Made by a program: the position numbers and the translations under genes. The notes under the pieces were generated by a model. It ran no database searches. It worked only from the letters and a program-made list of their open reading frames with translations, and was not told the DNA's origin. This document shows, one piece after another, positions 1 to 8,400 of a stretch of DNA of 23,373 bases; the first letter of the stretch is position 1, and each line of letters opens with the position of its first letter. This DNA is from JAHEDH01 sp965364515 (GTDB lineage: Bacteria > Actinomycetota > Acidimicrobiia > Spongiisociales > ZC4RG35): NCBI GenBank assembly GCA_965364515.1, contig CBDTXZ010000031.1, positions 1 to 23,373 of the forward strand, given 5' to 3'.

Positions 1-253
1 ATGCGGTCTGGCGGACCCAGATCTCGTCAGGGTGGGAGAGCCCGGGGCCCGTGCAACTCGAGTCGCCCATCACGAGGATCGAGATGGGGACTCCGTCGGG
101 CGGTCCGATCACGGCTGAAGGGTCGAACTCTTCCTGCTCGGGAGCCGGCCGAAGGAGCGCATAGGCAGCTTCGGTCGCAACCAGTCCGGCCGCGGCGACT
201 CCCAGTCGTCCGACGGCTCTCATGACACGGGGAGCGGATGTGTCAGTCGCCAT
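1..253 (-). CDS. SGNH/GDSL-family hydrolase, N-terminal part
   Basis: Only the first 84 codons are in the window; the gene continues past the left edge. The start reads MATDTSAPRVMRAVGRLG, followed by a hydrophobic Ala/Gly/Val stretch (about residues 18-33) that could be a signal anchor. Next comes a Pro/Glu-rich linker and the block I motif ILVMGDSSCTGPGL, whose GDS (Ser65) is the nucleophile motif of SGNH esterases/lipases. The family hydrolyses ester bonds of lipids or acylated carbohydrates; the substrate cannot be told here. The ATG at 253 is preferred because a CATACT -10-like element lies 7 nt upstream. An in-frame ATG at 223 is the alternative. The gene diverges from the F420-type oxidoreductase. 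The family call rests on one motif plus the overall N-terminal pattern. Confidence 0.72.
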   Translation of the reverse strand, partial: MATDTSAPRVMRAVGRLGVAAAGLVATEAAYALLRPAPEQEEFDPSAVIGPPDGVPISILVMGDSSCTGPGLSHPDEIWVRQTA

Positions 254-260
254 GTGTCCA

Positions 261-268
261 AGTATGTT
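261..268. promoter_or_regulatory. Overlapping divergent -10 elements
   Basis: AGTATGTT reads TATGTT (263-268) on the plus strand, towards the oxidoreductase. On the minus strand it reads CATACT (266-261), towards the SGNH hydrolase, 7 nt before its ATG. Both fit the loose actinobacterial NANNNT pattern. No clear -35 is seen, so this is a suggestion from spacing only. Confidence 0.35.
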
Positions 269-301
269 CGATCTTCACACGTATTCGGAGGAAAAACGAC
301 C

Positions 302-1333
302 GTGAATCTCGATATCAACGTCGGATATTTCGCCTTGATGGTCGCTCGCCAGCCAGAGCTGTTGCAGCAGGCGGAGGCCATGGGATATCGCTGCATCTGG
401 ACGGCGGAGGCGTACGGGTCCGATGCGGCGACTCCTCTGGCGGCGATCGGGGCTCAGACCACCACGCTCGAGATCGGATCGGGGATCTTTCAGATGCCGG
501 CGCGAACCCCGGCGATGACGGCCATGACGGCCGCAACGCTCGACGATCTCACGGGTGGCCGGTTCAGATTGGGACTCGGACTCAGCGGTCCGCAGGTGGT
601 CGAGGGCTGGCACGGTGTCCCCTATGGGAAGCCGCTCACCCGAACCAGGGAGTACGTGTCGATCGTGCGGAAGATCCTCGCACGCGAAGCCCCCGTGACC
701 CACGAGGGTGTCGAATATCAGATCCCGTATCGGGGCGAGGGGGCCACCGGGCTGGGGAAGCCGTTGAAACTCATCGGGTCTGCTCATCCCGACATCCCCA
801 TCTATCTCGCAGCGATCGGCCCGAAGAACGTGGCGCTGACCGCTGAGATCGCCGACGGCTGGCTGCCGATCTTCTGGTCTCCAGAGCGGGCCCCCGATGC
901 CTACCGGGAGTCGCTGGAGGCCGGTTTCGCAGCGTCTGGGGAGGACGGAAAGGCAGATCGATTCGACATCGTCCCATCGGTCACCGTCATCGTCTCGGAC
1001 GACCTCGAAGGCGCCCGAGCTCAGTTGCGTCCCCAGCTCGCCCTCTACATCGGGGGGATGGGGGCGAAGGGGAAGAACTTCTACAACGATCTCGCGGCTC
1101 GCTACGGCTTCGAGGAGGCTGCCGCGACCGTTCAGGACCTGTATCTGGCAGGGGACAAGGACGCCGCCGCAGCTGCGATCCCCGACGAGCTGATCGACGA
1201 GGTCGCGTTGATCGGGCCGAGGGAACGAATCGCCGAGCGGCTCGAGCGATGGAAGGGCTCGCAGGTGTCGACGATCGCAGTTGCGGCGATGGACCCCAAT
1301 GCCTACCGGGTGATGGCCGAGCTGGTCCTCTGA
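302..1333 (+). CDS. LLM-class F420-dependent oxidoreductase
   Basis: A 343-aa luciferase-like TIM-barrel flavin/F420 enzyme. The N-terminal segment, with AEAYGSDAATPLAAIGAQTT, IFQMPARTPAMTAMTAATLD, GGRFRLGLGLSGPQV, EGWHGVPYGKPLTRTREYV and IPIYLAAIGPKN..EIADGWLPIF, closely follows the mycobacterial Rv3520c-type branch of F420-dependent oxidoreductases. The reaction is presumably a hydride transfer using reduced F420 (or FMN); the substrate is unknown. The GTG at 302 is chosen because GGAGGAA (287-293) lies 8 nt upstream. An in-frame ATG at 254 would place that ribosome-binding site inside the gene. The stop TGA lends its A to the first unit of the 7-bp repeat array downstream. It converges with the serine protease gene. 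Family confident; cofactor inferred from the subfamily. Confidence 0.9.
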   Translation: MNLDINVGYFALMVARQPELLQQAEAMGYRCIWTAEAYGSDAATPLAAIGAQTTTLEIGSGIFQMPARTPAMTAMTAATLDDLTGGRFRLGLGLSGPQVVEGWHGVPYGKPLTRTREYVSIVRKILAREAPVTHEGVEYQIPYRGEGATGLGKPLKLIGSAHPDIPIYLAAIGPKNVALTAEIADGWLPIFWSPERAPDAYRESLEAGFAASGEDGKADRFDIVPSVTVIVSDDLEGARAQLRPQLALYIGGMGAKGKNFYNDLAARYGFEEAAATVQDLYLAGDKDAAAAAIPDELIDEVALIGPRERIAERLERWKGSQVSTIAVAAMDPNAYRVMAELVL

Positions 1334-1449
1334 CGCTCCACGCTCCACGCTCCACGCTCCACTCTGCGCCCATAGGCATGATGGGTGCGTGTGGGGTGTT
1401 GGCGTGCGGCGTGCGGCGTGCGGCGTGCTGCGTGTGGCGCGTGGCGTGT
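1333..1449. repeat. Two mirrored arrays of 7-bp tandem repeats between convergent genes
   Basis: The first array has four exact copies of ACGCTCC (1333-1360) plus a degenerate fifth; it begins on the last base of the oxidoreductase stop codon. The second array has four exact copies of GGCGTGC (1401-1428), followed by variants TGCGTGT, GGCGCGT and GGCGTGT to 1449, reaching the protease stop. Read on opposite strands, the units share CACGC (CACGCTC against CACGCCG), so the arrays are roughly inverted copies and could pair. A short hairpin sits between them. This may act as a bidirectional terminator or be a slippage-prone minisatellite. Confidence 0.8.
1366..1388. terminator. Hairpin at the centre of the repeat region (possible bidirectional terminator)
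   Basis: GCGCCCAT (1366-1373) and ATGGGTGC (1381-1388) form an 8-bp stem with one G-U pair and a 7-nt loop. It lies midway between two convergent stop codons and is flanked by the two pairing repeat arrays. There is no U-tract, so termination is inferred from position only. Confidence 0.4.
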
Positions 1450-1452
1450 TGC

Positions 1453-2811
1453 TCAGCCCGCGTCCACGCGTAGGGCGTAGGTGCCGGGCCCGAACTGGGT
1501 CTCGTCGAATACGCCGATGATGTGGGTGCCGCCGGTGGTTGGCGTGTACCTGAGTTCGGCGTCGGCTCCGATCACACCTGCGCCGCTGTCCGAATCGGAT
1601 CGTGCCTCGTCTCCGGTGAGATCGGCAAGTGGGCCGACGTAGAGCCCCATGTCGGCGTTGGGGGACGATGCAGAGATGACGATCGACTCGCCCTCGGACA
1701 ACTCGATGGAGAACCAGTCGAGGTCGCCCGGATAGTCGGCGTTGCCGAAGGTCACGGAGTCGACCTCGACCACCTGTCCGTGGTCGGGATCCCCGATGGG
1801 GGTCAGCTCGACGTTCGCGACCAATTCGATTCGGGTGTCGAATCCGCCGTCGGGCACGATGGCGACGAAGTGGGGTCCGGCGAGTTCGGCGGTGAACGCC
1901 AGGATTCCGTTCTCCAGCGTCGTCTCCAAGAACCCATCCGGACCGATGATGCTGCCGGAGACCGGCGTCTGGGTCTTTGCCTCGATCAGGATCTCGTCTC
2001 CCGGGCCGGCTTCGAAGATCCACACCGCCTCGTCGAGGAAATGGGCGGCTGGGCCGTCCGAGGCGGACGCGATCAGATCCTCGAGCCATCGGTCACCGAC
2101 CTGCGACGGGTCGCCGCCTGCCTCGAGTTCGGCGATCCGTCTGGCAACGTCGGTTGCATCGAGGGCCAGGGCGAATCCGTCGCCGATCTCGAGGCTGGTG
2201 ATCCCGATGACCGATCCGAAGGCGTCGACGAGTGCTCCACCACTCTGACCACCGCTGATCAGCGCATCGCTCTGGATGAACCGCAGGTCTCCTTCTTCCC
2301 AGGTGCGGGTGCGCGAGATGATCCCGGTTGTGATCGCAGGTTCGGGGGAGTCCGGGTCCTCGGCGGGAAAGCCGACCAGATAGACCCGGTCGCCCGATGC
2401 GTACGCAGTCGGCTCCAACGCGGCTGCCCGGGGCAGATCCTCGATTCCGGATACGTCGATGAGCGCCAGATCGGCTGCCCAATCGACCGCGACGACGGGC
2501 AGGTCTCTGCCCATGGCACCCTCGAGGAACGACACGTCCACCCGCTGGAAGGGCCAGACCACGTGCGCGTTCGTGACGGCGAACCGCTCCGAGATCAGGA
2601 TGCCGGAACCCGTCGCGAGCGGCGTCTGCACGAAGCCGAGAGCCGGCGCGATCCGCTGATAGACCTCCGAAGCGGATGGGACAGACGTCGACGGCGAGAC
2701 CGGGATCGTTTGGGTCGGAGGTCCGGCGGGAGGTGCAGGATCGACGTCGGTGCCGTTCGTGCAGGCCGAGAGCATCACGAGGACAGCGACGAGGACATGC
2801 AAGGACCGCAC
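1453..2811 (-). CDS. Trypsin-like (S1C/DegP-type) serine protease lipoprotein
   Basis: A 452-aa exported lipoprotein. The signal peptide ends in lipobox LSAC (Cys17), followed by a Pro/Thr-rich linker to about residue 48. The protease domain (about 50-235) shows the full triad: His83 in TNAHVV, Asp114 in DWAADLALI, Ser190 in SGGQSGGAL. The remaining 215 residues form two beta-rich segments (about 258-330 and 340-452) that resemble bacterial pre-peptidase C-terminal (PPC) domains; the second has DLDWFSIELSEGESI and ends GTYALRVDAG. No PDZ domain is seen, unlike classic DegP/HtrA. It probably acts on the outer face of the membrane in envelope protein quality control or processing. The start is GTG at 2811, with TACGCT exactly 6 nt upstream and no Shine-Dalgarno, so it may be leaderless. 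It diverges from the histidine kinase. Confidence 0.88.
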   Translation of the reverse strand: MRSLHVLVAVLVMLSACTNGTDVDPAPPAGPPTQTIPVSPSTSVPSASEVYQRIAPALGFVQTPLATGSGILISERFAVTNAHVVWPFQRVDVSFLEGAMGRDLPVVAVDWAADLALIDVSGIEDLPRAAALEPTAYASGDRVYLVGFPAEDPDSPEPAITTGIISRTRTWEEGDLRFIQSDALISGGQSGGALVDAFGSVIGITSLEIGDGFALALDATDVARRIAELEAGGDPSQVGDRWLEDLIASASDGPAAHFLDEAVWIFEAGPGDEILIEAKTQTPVSGSIIGPDGFLETTLENGILAFTAELAGPHFVAIVPDGGFDTRIELVANVELTPIGDPDHGQVVEVDSVTFGNADYPGDLDWFSIELSEGESIVISASSPNADMGLYVGPLADLTGDEARSDSDSGAGVIGADAELRYTPTTGGTHIIGVFDETQFGPGTYALRVDAG

Positions 2812-2817
2812 AACGGG

Positions 2818-2823
2818 AGCGTA
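2818..2823 (-). promoter_or_regulatory. -10 element TACGCT, likely leaderless start of the protease
   Basis: On the minus strand TACGCT is followed by 6 nt and then the GTG at 2811, so transcription would begin at or next to the start codon. The same element and spacing precede the dodecin-like gene. Confidence 0.55.
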
Positions 2824-2869
2824 GGTCCGATGTTGTTCGGTTCTCGGTTGTGGGTGGACGGCCCATCTC

Positions 2870-2875
2870 TATCCT
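2870..2875 (+). promoter_or_regulatory. -10 element TATCCT upstream of the hybrid histidine kinase
   Basis: TATCCT lies 6 nt before an in-frame TTG at 2882, so transcription should start near 2882. This gives either a leaderless TTG start or a leader of about 42 nt to the ATG at 2924, which has GGGAGG at 2909-2914. The second is preferred. Confidence 0.5.
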
Positions 2876-2923
2876 CACCCCTTGAGTCCTGACTCGATCG
2901 GCCGACCCGGGAGGCACGAGGAC

Positions 2924-4501
2924 ATGCGCAGCGATGGAAGGGATGAGATGACGTCGGCAACGGCAGGGGATGTGGCGGAGTCGAATCGAGGTGCGTCGTC
3001 CGCGGGCGCTCAGATCCTCAGACGGTTCGGGCACTCGCTCCGTACGCCGCTCAACGAGATCGCCGGCACCGCCCGTCTCATGCTGACGGACGCGCTCGAA
3101 TCCGAAGACCGTCGCAATCTGACCCGCATCGAAGACGCCGCCGATCAGATCCTCGACGTCCTCAACGATCTGCTCGACGTGGCAGAGCTCGAGGGAGGGC
3201 AGTTGTCGATCCAGAACGTCCCCTTCCGGCTTCCCGACGTCATTCGGGAGGCAATCCGGTCCCAGAGGCAGCTGGCCGCCGAACGTGACATCGAGCTGTC
3301 CGTGCACGGCCTGGGCGCGCTTCCCACCGATCTCGTCGGCGACGCCGGCCGGGTCCGCCAGGTTCTCGGGCACATCGTCGGTGATTCCATTCGGGCCGAT
3401 TCGATCGGGAGAGTCCAGGTCGCGGCGCAGATGGTCGAACAGTCGCCAGAGCGCGCGCGGATCAGATTCGGCGTGCGCCGACCGACGCCACTGACCCCCG
3501 AGCAGTTCGACGACATCCTGCGTCCCCTCGCCGTCGAAGACGTGTCGGGTTCTCGCACAGATGGACTGGGGCTCGTGATCGCGTCCAAGGTGATCGATGC
3601 CATGGGTGGCTCGCTGACCGTGAGCCCGGGGACCGGTGATCGGCTTCTGGAGTTCACGCTCGACTTCGATAGGGCGGAACTCGTCGAGGATCCGGCCGAG
3701 GTGGACGAGACCAGCGGATGGGTGCTCGTCATCTCCGACAATGCCGCACAGGGTGAGGACATCGTGCATGGCCTTCGGGTGGGTGGTCTGGAACCGACGC
3801 TGTACGAGTCGGTCGCACTGGCCTCGACCGCCATCGCGCTCTCGGACGACAGCTCGGTCGTTCCCTCGGTGATCGTGCTCGCACCTAGTGGAGACCCGTT
3901 CGAGACTGCCGCACGGGCGGTGGCGTCGCCGGTGCTGAGCCGGTCCCGCATCGTCCTGGTCGTGTCGCACGGGGAGCGAGGTGACAGCGATGAGTGCATC
4001 CGCCTGGGCGTCGAGGGCTACTTCCCTCAACCGGTCACGTCCGTCGACCTCATCGAGGGGGTCGGCCTCCTTGCAGCGAGAAAGGCAGACGGCCCGCTGG
4101 TGACCCGGCATACGTTACGCGAGCGGCGCAAGCAGCTCCACGTGCTCGTCGCGGACGACTCTCAGACCGGACGAGCCGTCGTGATGCGGTCACTCGAACA
4201 GCTCGGTCACACCACGGCCGGCGTATCCAATGGGCGGGCAGCACTCGATCTGGTTCGAACCCAGAACTTCGACGTGATCGTCATGGACATGGAGATGCCC
4301 GAGATGGGCGGTGTCGAAGCGACCAGGGCCATTCGCTCTCTGCCGACCGTTGCTGCAAGGACGCCGATCGTCGGCCTCTCGGCTCACGCGTTTTCTGCCG
4401 ATCGCAAGGCCTGCCTCGACGCCGGGATGAACGAGCACTTCACGAAGCCGTTCAGGATCGAAGAGCTGCAGATCGCCATGGAGCGAATGACCCGAGCCTG
4501 A
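2924..4501 (+). CDS. Soluble hybrid histidine kinase/response regulator with degenerate ATPase and first receiver
   Basis: 525 aa, no membrane segment. Residue numbers run from the ATG at 2924, chosen for GGGAGG 9 nt upstream. Order: a disordered N-terminus; a dimerisation/phosphoacceptor helix with H-box FGHSLRTPLNEI (His37); an ATPase-like domain (about 100-250); a receiver-like domain (about 265-385); a C-terminal receiver (about 405-525). The ATPase keeps the last glycine motif (TDGLGLVIASKVIDAMGG). Its N-box reads GHIVGDSIRA, with Asp where the Mg-binding Asn belongs, and the DxGxG box is replaced by RRPTPLTPEQ. The first receiver has APSGD where the phospho-Asp motif should be. The last receiver is intact: VLVADD, VMDMEMP (Asp455), LSAH, TKPF (Lys508). 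ATP-dependent autophosphorylation is therefore doubtful. It could be a phosphorelay acceptor, phosphatase or scaffold. No partner gene is adjacent. Confidence 0.88.
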   Translation: MRSDGRDEMTSATAGDVAESNRGASSAGAQILRRFGHSLRTPLNEIAGTARLMLTDALESEDRRNLTRIEDAADQILDVLNDLLDVAELEGGQLSIQNVPFRLPDVIREAIRSQRQLAAERDIELSVHGLGALPTDLVGDAGRVRQVLGHIVGDSIRADSIGRVQVAAQMVEQSPERARIRFGVRRPTPLTPEQFDDILRPLAVEDVSGSRTDGLGLVIASKVIDAMGGSLTVSPGTGDRLLEFTLDFDRAELVEDPAEVDETSGWVLVISDNAAQGEDIVHGLRVGGLEPTLYESVALASTAIALSDDSSVVPSVIVLAPSGDPFETAARAVASPVLSRSRIVLVVSHGERGDSDECIRLGVEGYFPQPVTSVDLIEGVGLLAARKADGPLVTRHTLRERRKQLHVLVADDSQTGRAVVMRSLEQLGHTTAGVSNGRAALDLVRTQNFDVIVMDMEMPEMGGVEATRAIRSLPTVAARTPIVGLSAHAFSADRKACLDAGMNEHFTKPFRIEELQIAMERMTRA

Positions 4502-4520
4502 GCCGGCCGGGAGCGATCCT

Positions 4521-4531
4521 GACACGGTGTC
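4521..4531. promoter_or_regulatory. Palindrome GACACGGTGTC, candidate MarR operator
   Basis: 5-bp perfect arms around a central G, ending 12 nt before the TATCCT -10 of the MarR gene and so covering its -35 region. This is a typical position for autorepression. Binding is inferred. Confidence 0.4.
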
Positions 4532-4543
4532 GAAAACGCCCTC

Positions 4544-4549
4544 TATCCT
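4544..4549 (+). promoter_or_regulatory. -10 element TATCCT of the MarR gene
   Basis: The element lies 7 nt before the ATG at 4557. No Shine-Dalgarno sequence stands in front of that ATG, which is consistent with a leaderless transcript. Confidence 0.5.
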
Positions 4550-4556
4550 GTCGACG

Positions 4557-4994
4557 ATGGCGCCGACGGAAGCAGGCATGCGAGCATGGCGCGCCTTTCT
4601 GGAGGCGCATGCGGCCATCTCCAAGCAGATGGAGCGGGAGTTGCGCGAGGAGTGCGATTTGCCGCTGTCGTGGTATGACGCGCTGGTGCAACTCCACGAG
4701 GCGGGTGGATCACTTCGCATGCACGAACTGGCGGATCATCTTCTCCTGAGCCGCAGCGCCACGACACGCTTCGCCGACCGACTCGAAGGTGCAGGGTTCA
4801 TCGAGCGACGGTCGGCCGAGTCAGACCGGCGAGGCACCGTTGTCACGCTCAGTGACGCCGGCCGGCAGGAATTGAAGCGGACTGCCCCCGTACACATGCG
4901 AGGGATCGTCGAGCACTTCGTCGGGCGATTCGACGAAGACGAGTTGAGACAGATCGAGGCGCTGTTCGGTCGTCTGGGTGCCGACCGGGGTTGA
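4557..4994 (+). CDS. MarR-family transcriptional regulator
   Basis: 145 aa, the usual size for a dimeric MarR winged-helix repressor. Helices 1-2 contain WRAFLEAHAAISKQMERELRE. The DNA-binding core runs SWYDALVQLHEAGGSLRMHELADHL, then LLSRSATTRFADRLEGAGFIERR (recognition helix), and the beta-wing SAESDRRGTVVTLSDAGRQEL carries the conserved D-R pair. Such proteins repress genes for stress, efflux or catabolism and are released by small ligands. The ATG at 4557 is preferred over the GTG at 4527 because of the TATCCT -10 element 7 nt upstream. A GACACGGTGTC palindrome covers the expected -35 region and is a candidate autoregulatory operator. The stop codon directly abuts that of the small gene on the other strand. 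Its targets are unknown; icmF lies close downstream. Confidence 0.9.
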   Translation: MAPTEAGMRAWRAFLEAHAAISKQMERELREECDLPLSWYDALVQLHEAGGSLRMHELADHLLLSRSATTRFADRLEGAGFIERRSAESDRRGTVVTLSDAGRQELKRTAPVHMRGIVEHFVGRFDEDELRQIEALFGRLGADRG

Positions 4995-5336
4995 TCAGTT
5001 CTCTTCGGCGGCGGCGTTGGCGGCCGCGAGCTCTTCCTTGGCTTTCCTGACGCGTTCGCCAAGACCGAAGCGGGACTTCGGGCGGAGGTCGACCACCACG
5101 TCCACTGATTCGGTGAACCCGGCGGGGTCGTCCGGTGCAAAGGTGTTCGTGACTCCGTCGAGCGTCACATTGAACCGGAACACGGTGAGCCGTTCGATCG
5201 TGACGTCGCTCATCGCCCAGGCACCCACCCGGCGGTTGCCTTCCATCAGTCGAAGCCACTGTCCATCGATCAGAATGGTCGCGGCATGTGAATCGCCCCC
5301 ATCGTGCGGGGACATGCGGCCCGTGAATGTCTTCAT
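4995..5336 (-). CDS. Conserved-looking hypothetical protein, 113 aa
   Basis: I do not recognise the family. The protein is cytoplasmic, with no signal or membrane segment. Residues 1-85 look like a compact beta-rich domain: GRMSPHDGGDSHAATILIDG, WLRLMEGNRRVGAWAMSDV, TIERLTVFRFNVTLDGVTNT, FTESVDVVVDL. The tail (about 88-113) is charged and Ala/Glu-rich, probably helical. The alternating strands and a basic patch (NRR) could suit a PH-like fold, but this is only a guess. The ATG at 5336 is chosen over an upstream ATG at 5408 because AAAGGGCGAGAG immediately precedes it. It converges on marR with no base between the two stop codons and diverges from icmF. Confidence 0.72.
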   Translation of the reverse strand: MKTFTGRMSPHDGGDSHAATILIDGQWLRLMEGNRRVGAWAMSDVTIERLTVFRFNVTLDGVTNTFAPDDPAGFTESVDVVVDLRPKSRFGLGERVRKAKEELAAANAAAEEN

Positions 5337-5453
5337 CTCTCGCCCTTTGTTTGCCCAGTCAGCCGATGCCCTCGGCCAGCCCAGACCCATTGTGGCACCG
5401 TGACCCACGAATACAAGGGGTCAACCGGGTCTGGTGGAGCGGCTGTGAACTCG

Positions 5454-5459
5454 TAGGAT
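5454..5459 (+). promoter_or_regulatory. -10 element TAGGAT, likely leaderless start of icmF
   Basis: The element lies exactly 6 nt before the ATG at 5466. No Shine-Dalgarno sequence is present, so the mRNA should begin at or beside the start codon, leaving no room for a leader riboswitch. Confidence 0.6.
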
Positions 5460-5465
5460 CATGAC

Positions 5466-8400
5466 ATGGATGCGCTGAGATTCGTCACTGCCACCTCGCT
5501 GTTCGACGGCCACGACGCCTCTATCAACATCTTCCGCCGACTCCTCCAGGCGCGCGGTGTCGAGGTGATCCACCTTGGACACAATCGATCGGTCGACGAG
5601 ATCGTGGACGCCGCCGTCTCAGAGGATGCCCACGCCGTTGCTGTCACCAGCTACCAGGGTGGTCACCTCGAGTTCTTCCGATATCTGCGAGAACGGCTCA
5701 CCGAATCGGGAGCGACGGGCGTGGCTGTGTTCGGTGGTGGCGGCGGCACGATCTTGCCCGACGAGATCGCTGCGCTTCGGGACGAGGGGACCGCTCATCT
5801 CTACTCGCCGGACGACGGCCGGACGATGGGCCTCGAGGGCATGGTCGACGACATGATCACACGCTCCACCCGCCACGAGCGTGAGCTGACCGGTGCACAG
5901 GTCGCCGGCCTCGATCGGGATGATCATGCCGGCCTCGCCGCCGCCATCACTGCGGTCGAGAACCACTCCGAGAAGTACTCCGATGTCATCGATGGCATGG
6001 CCCGTCAGGCGGAGTCGCTCTCGATCCCCGTGATCGGGATCACGGGAACGGGCGGAGCAGGCAAATCCTCGTTGACCGACGAGCTGGTGAGGAGACTCGT
6101 GCTTGGCGACCCCGAGCGCACGATCGCCGTGCTGTCGGTCGATCCCACCAGGCGTCGGAGCGGCGGCGCACTGCTCGGCGACCGGATTCGGATGAATGTG
6201 CTGCCGAACCCTCGGGTCTACATGCGTTCCATGGCGACGAGGGCTTCCAACATCGCGGTGTCGGCGGCGATCGAGGCTTCCATCGACCTGTGCAAGCTCG
6301 CAGGGTTCGATCTGGTGATCGTCGAGACATCGGGGATCGGACAGTCCGGCTCGGAGATCGTCGACCTGGTCGACCGTTCGATCTACGTCATGACACCCGA
6401 GTACGGGGCGGCCACGCAATTGGAGAAGATCGACATGATCGATCTCGCCGATGCCGTCGTGATCAACAAGGCGGATCGGCAGGGTGCCGACGACGCCCTC
6501 AGGGACGTACGCAAGCAGTTCCGCCGAAACCACAACCGGTTTGGCACTGCCGACTCCGAGCTGCCGGTGTTCAAGACGGTCGCCGCCCAGTTCAACGACC
6601 CGGGCACGACCGATCTGTACCGCCACATCGTCTCCGAGTTCCTCGGCGCCGAAGACCAGCCCGATCTCACCGCCGCGGCGCCGACCACCGACGTCGTGCC
6701 GTCATCGCGGCGCCGCTATCTCTCGGAGGTCGTCAAAGAGCTCAACGACGAGCGAGCCCGGATCGCAGACCAGGCTGCGGTCGCGCGCCGCTGGCAGCGT
6801 CACGTCGAGGTCGCCGAGGAAGGCCTGGTCGATGATTCCGTGGCCGGGTCGGTGCGTGAGGCGGCCGCCGGTCTCGAGTCCCAGCTCCCCGAGGAGGTTC
6901 GTCGGTCGCTCGATGACTGGGACGAGCTGCTCGACCGGTATCGCGCCGACACGTTGGAGTTCGAGGTCAGAGGCAGAGAGCGGTCGCTTCCGCTCGTCAC
7001 TCAGACGCTGTCCGGGTCGCGCATGCCCAAGATCGCGGTTCCGAACTTCTCCGACTGGGGAGACCGGTTGCGATGGCTCAGGAACGAGAACCTTCCGGGG
7101 CATTATCCGTTCACCTCCGGCATCTACCCGCTCAAGCGGCCCGACGAGGATCCGACCCGCATGTTCGCCGGCGAAGGCACACCGGAACAGACGAACCGAC
7201 GGTTCCACTACCTCTCTTCTGAGATGCCGGCGAAGCGGCTGTCCACCGCGTTCGACTCGGTCACGCTGTACGGCGAGGATCCTGCCGAACGTCTCGACAT
7301 CTACGGGAAGGTCGGCAACAGCGGCGTCTCGATCGCTTCCCTCGACGACATCAAACGGCTCTACTCCGGTTTCGACCTCCTCGACCCGTCGACCTCCGTG
7401 TCGATGACCATCAACGGCCCCGCCCCGATGATCCTGGCTTTCTTCATGCGGGCCGCGATCGATCAGCGTTGCGAGCGATACATCGTCGAGCACGGGCTCG
7501 AGGAACGGGTCGAGGAGGTCCTGTCGGAGCGATTCCCGGACAGGGACCGACCGGTCTATCGGGGCGATCTCCCCGACGGCCACGACGGGCTCGGGCTCAT
7601 GCTTCTCGGCATCACGGGTGCGGACGTGCTCGACCCCGACACGTACGCCCGACTGGCGGCCGAGGCGGTGTCGACGGTGCGCGGCACCGTACAGGCAGAC
7701 ATCCTGAAGGAGGATCAGGCCCAGAACACGTGCATCTTCTCCACGGAGTTCGCCTTGGGGCTCATGGCCGACATCCAGGAGTGGTTCATCTCCCACGACG
7801 TCCGCAACTTCTACTCGGTCTCGATCTCGGGGTATCACATGGCGGAAGCCGGAGCGAACCCCATCACCCAGCTGGCGTTCACCCTTGCAAACGGGTTCAC
7901 CTTCGTCGAGTCGTATCTCGCCGCCGGTATGGACATCGACGACTTCGCTCCGAACCTCTCCTTCTTCTTCTCCAACGGCCTCGACCCCGAGTACGCGGTC
8001 ATCGGCAGGGTGGCCCGGCGAATCTGGGCGAGGGCGATGAGACTTCGATATGGCGCCAACGAGCGTTCCCAGAAGCTCAAGTACCACATCCAGACCTCCG
8101 GCCGGTCGTTGCATGCTCAGGAGATCTCGTTCAACGACATCAGAACGACACTGCAGGCGCTCTACGCCGTCTACGACAATTGCAACAGCCTTCACACGAA
8201 CGCCTACGACGAGGCGGTCACCACCCCCACCGAGGAGTCGGTGCGTCGGGCGCTGGCCATCCAGCTCATCATCAATCGGGAGCTCGGGATGACCAAGAAC
8301 GAGAACCCGCTCCAGGGATCCTTCATCATCGAGGAGCTCACCGACCTGGTGGAAGAGGCCGTCCTCACCGAGTTCATGCGCCTCGACGATCGAGGTGGCG

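Noticed and set aside
1333..1449. Repeat region considered as a CRISPR array
   Set aside because: Units are 7 bp and contiguous with no spacers, and there are no cas genes nearby.
2093..4111. Long minus-strand open frame spanning the protease and histidine kinase
   Set aside because: It runs through two genes with clear motifs on other frames; the translation has no recognisable domain and shows codon-shadow composition.
4249..4265. tRNA-like T-arm TCTGG-TTCGAAC-CCAGA
   Set aside because: Perfect 5-bp stem and 7-nt loop, but it sits inside the intact receiver domain of the histidine kinase, and no acceptor, D or anticodon arms are found around it.
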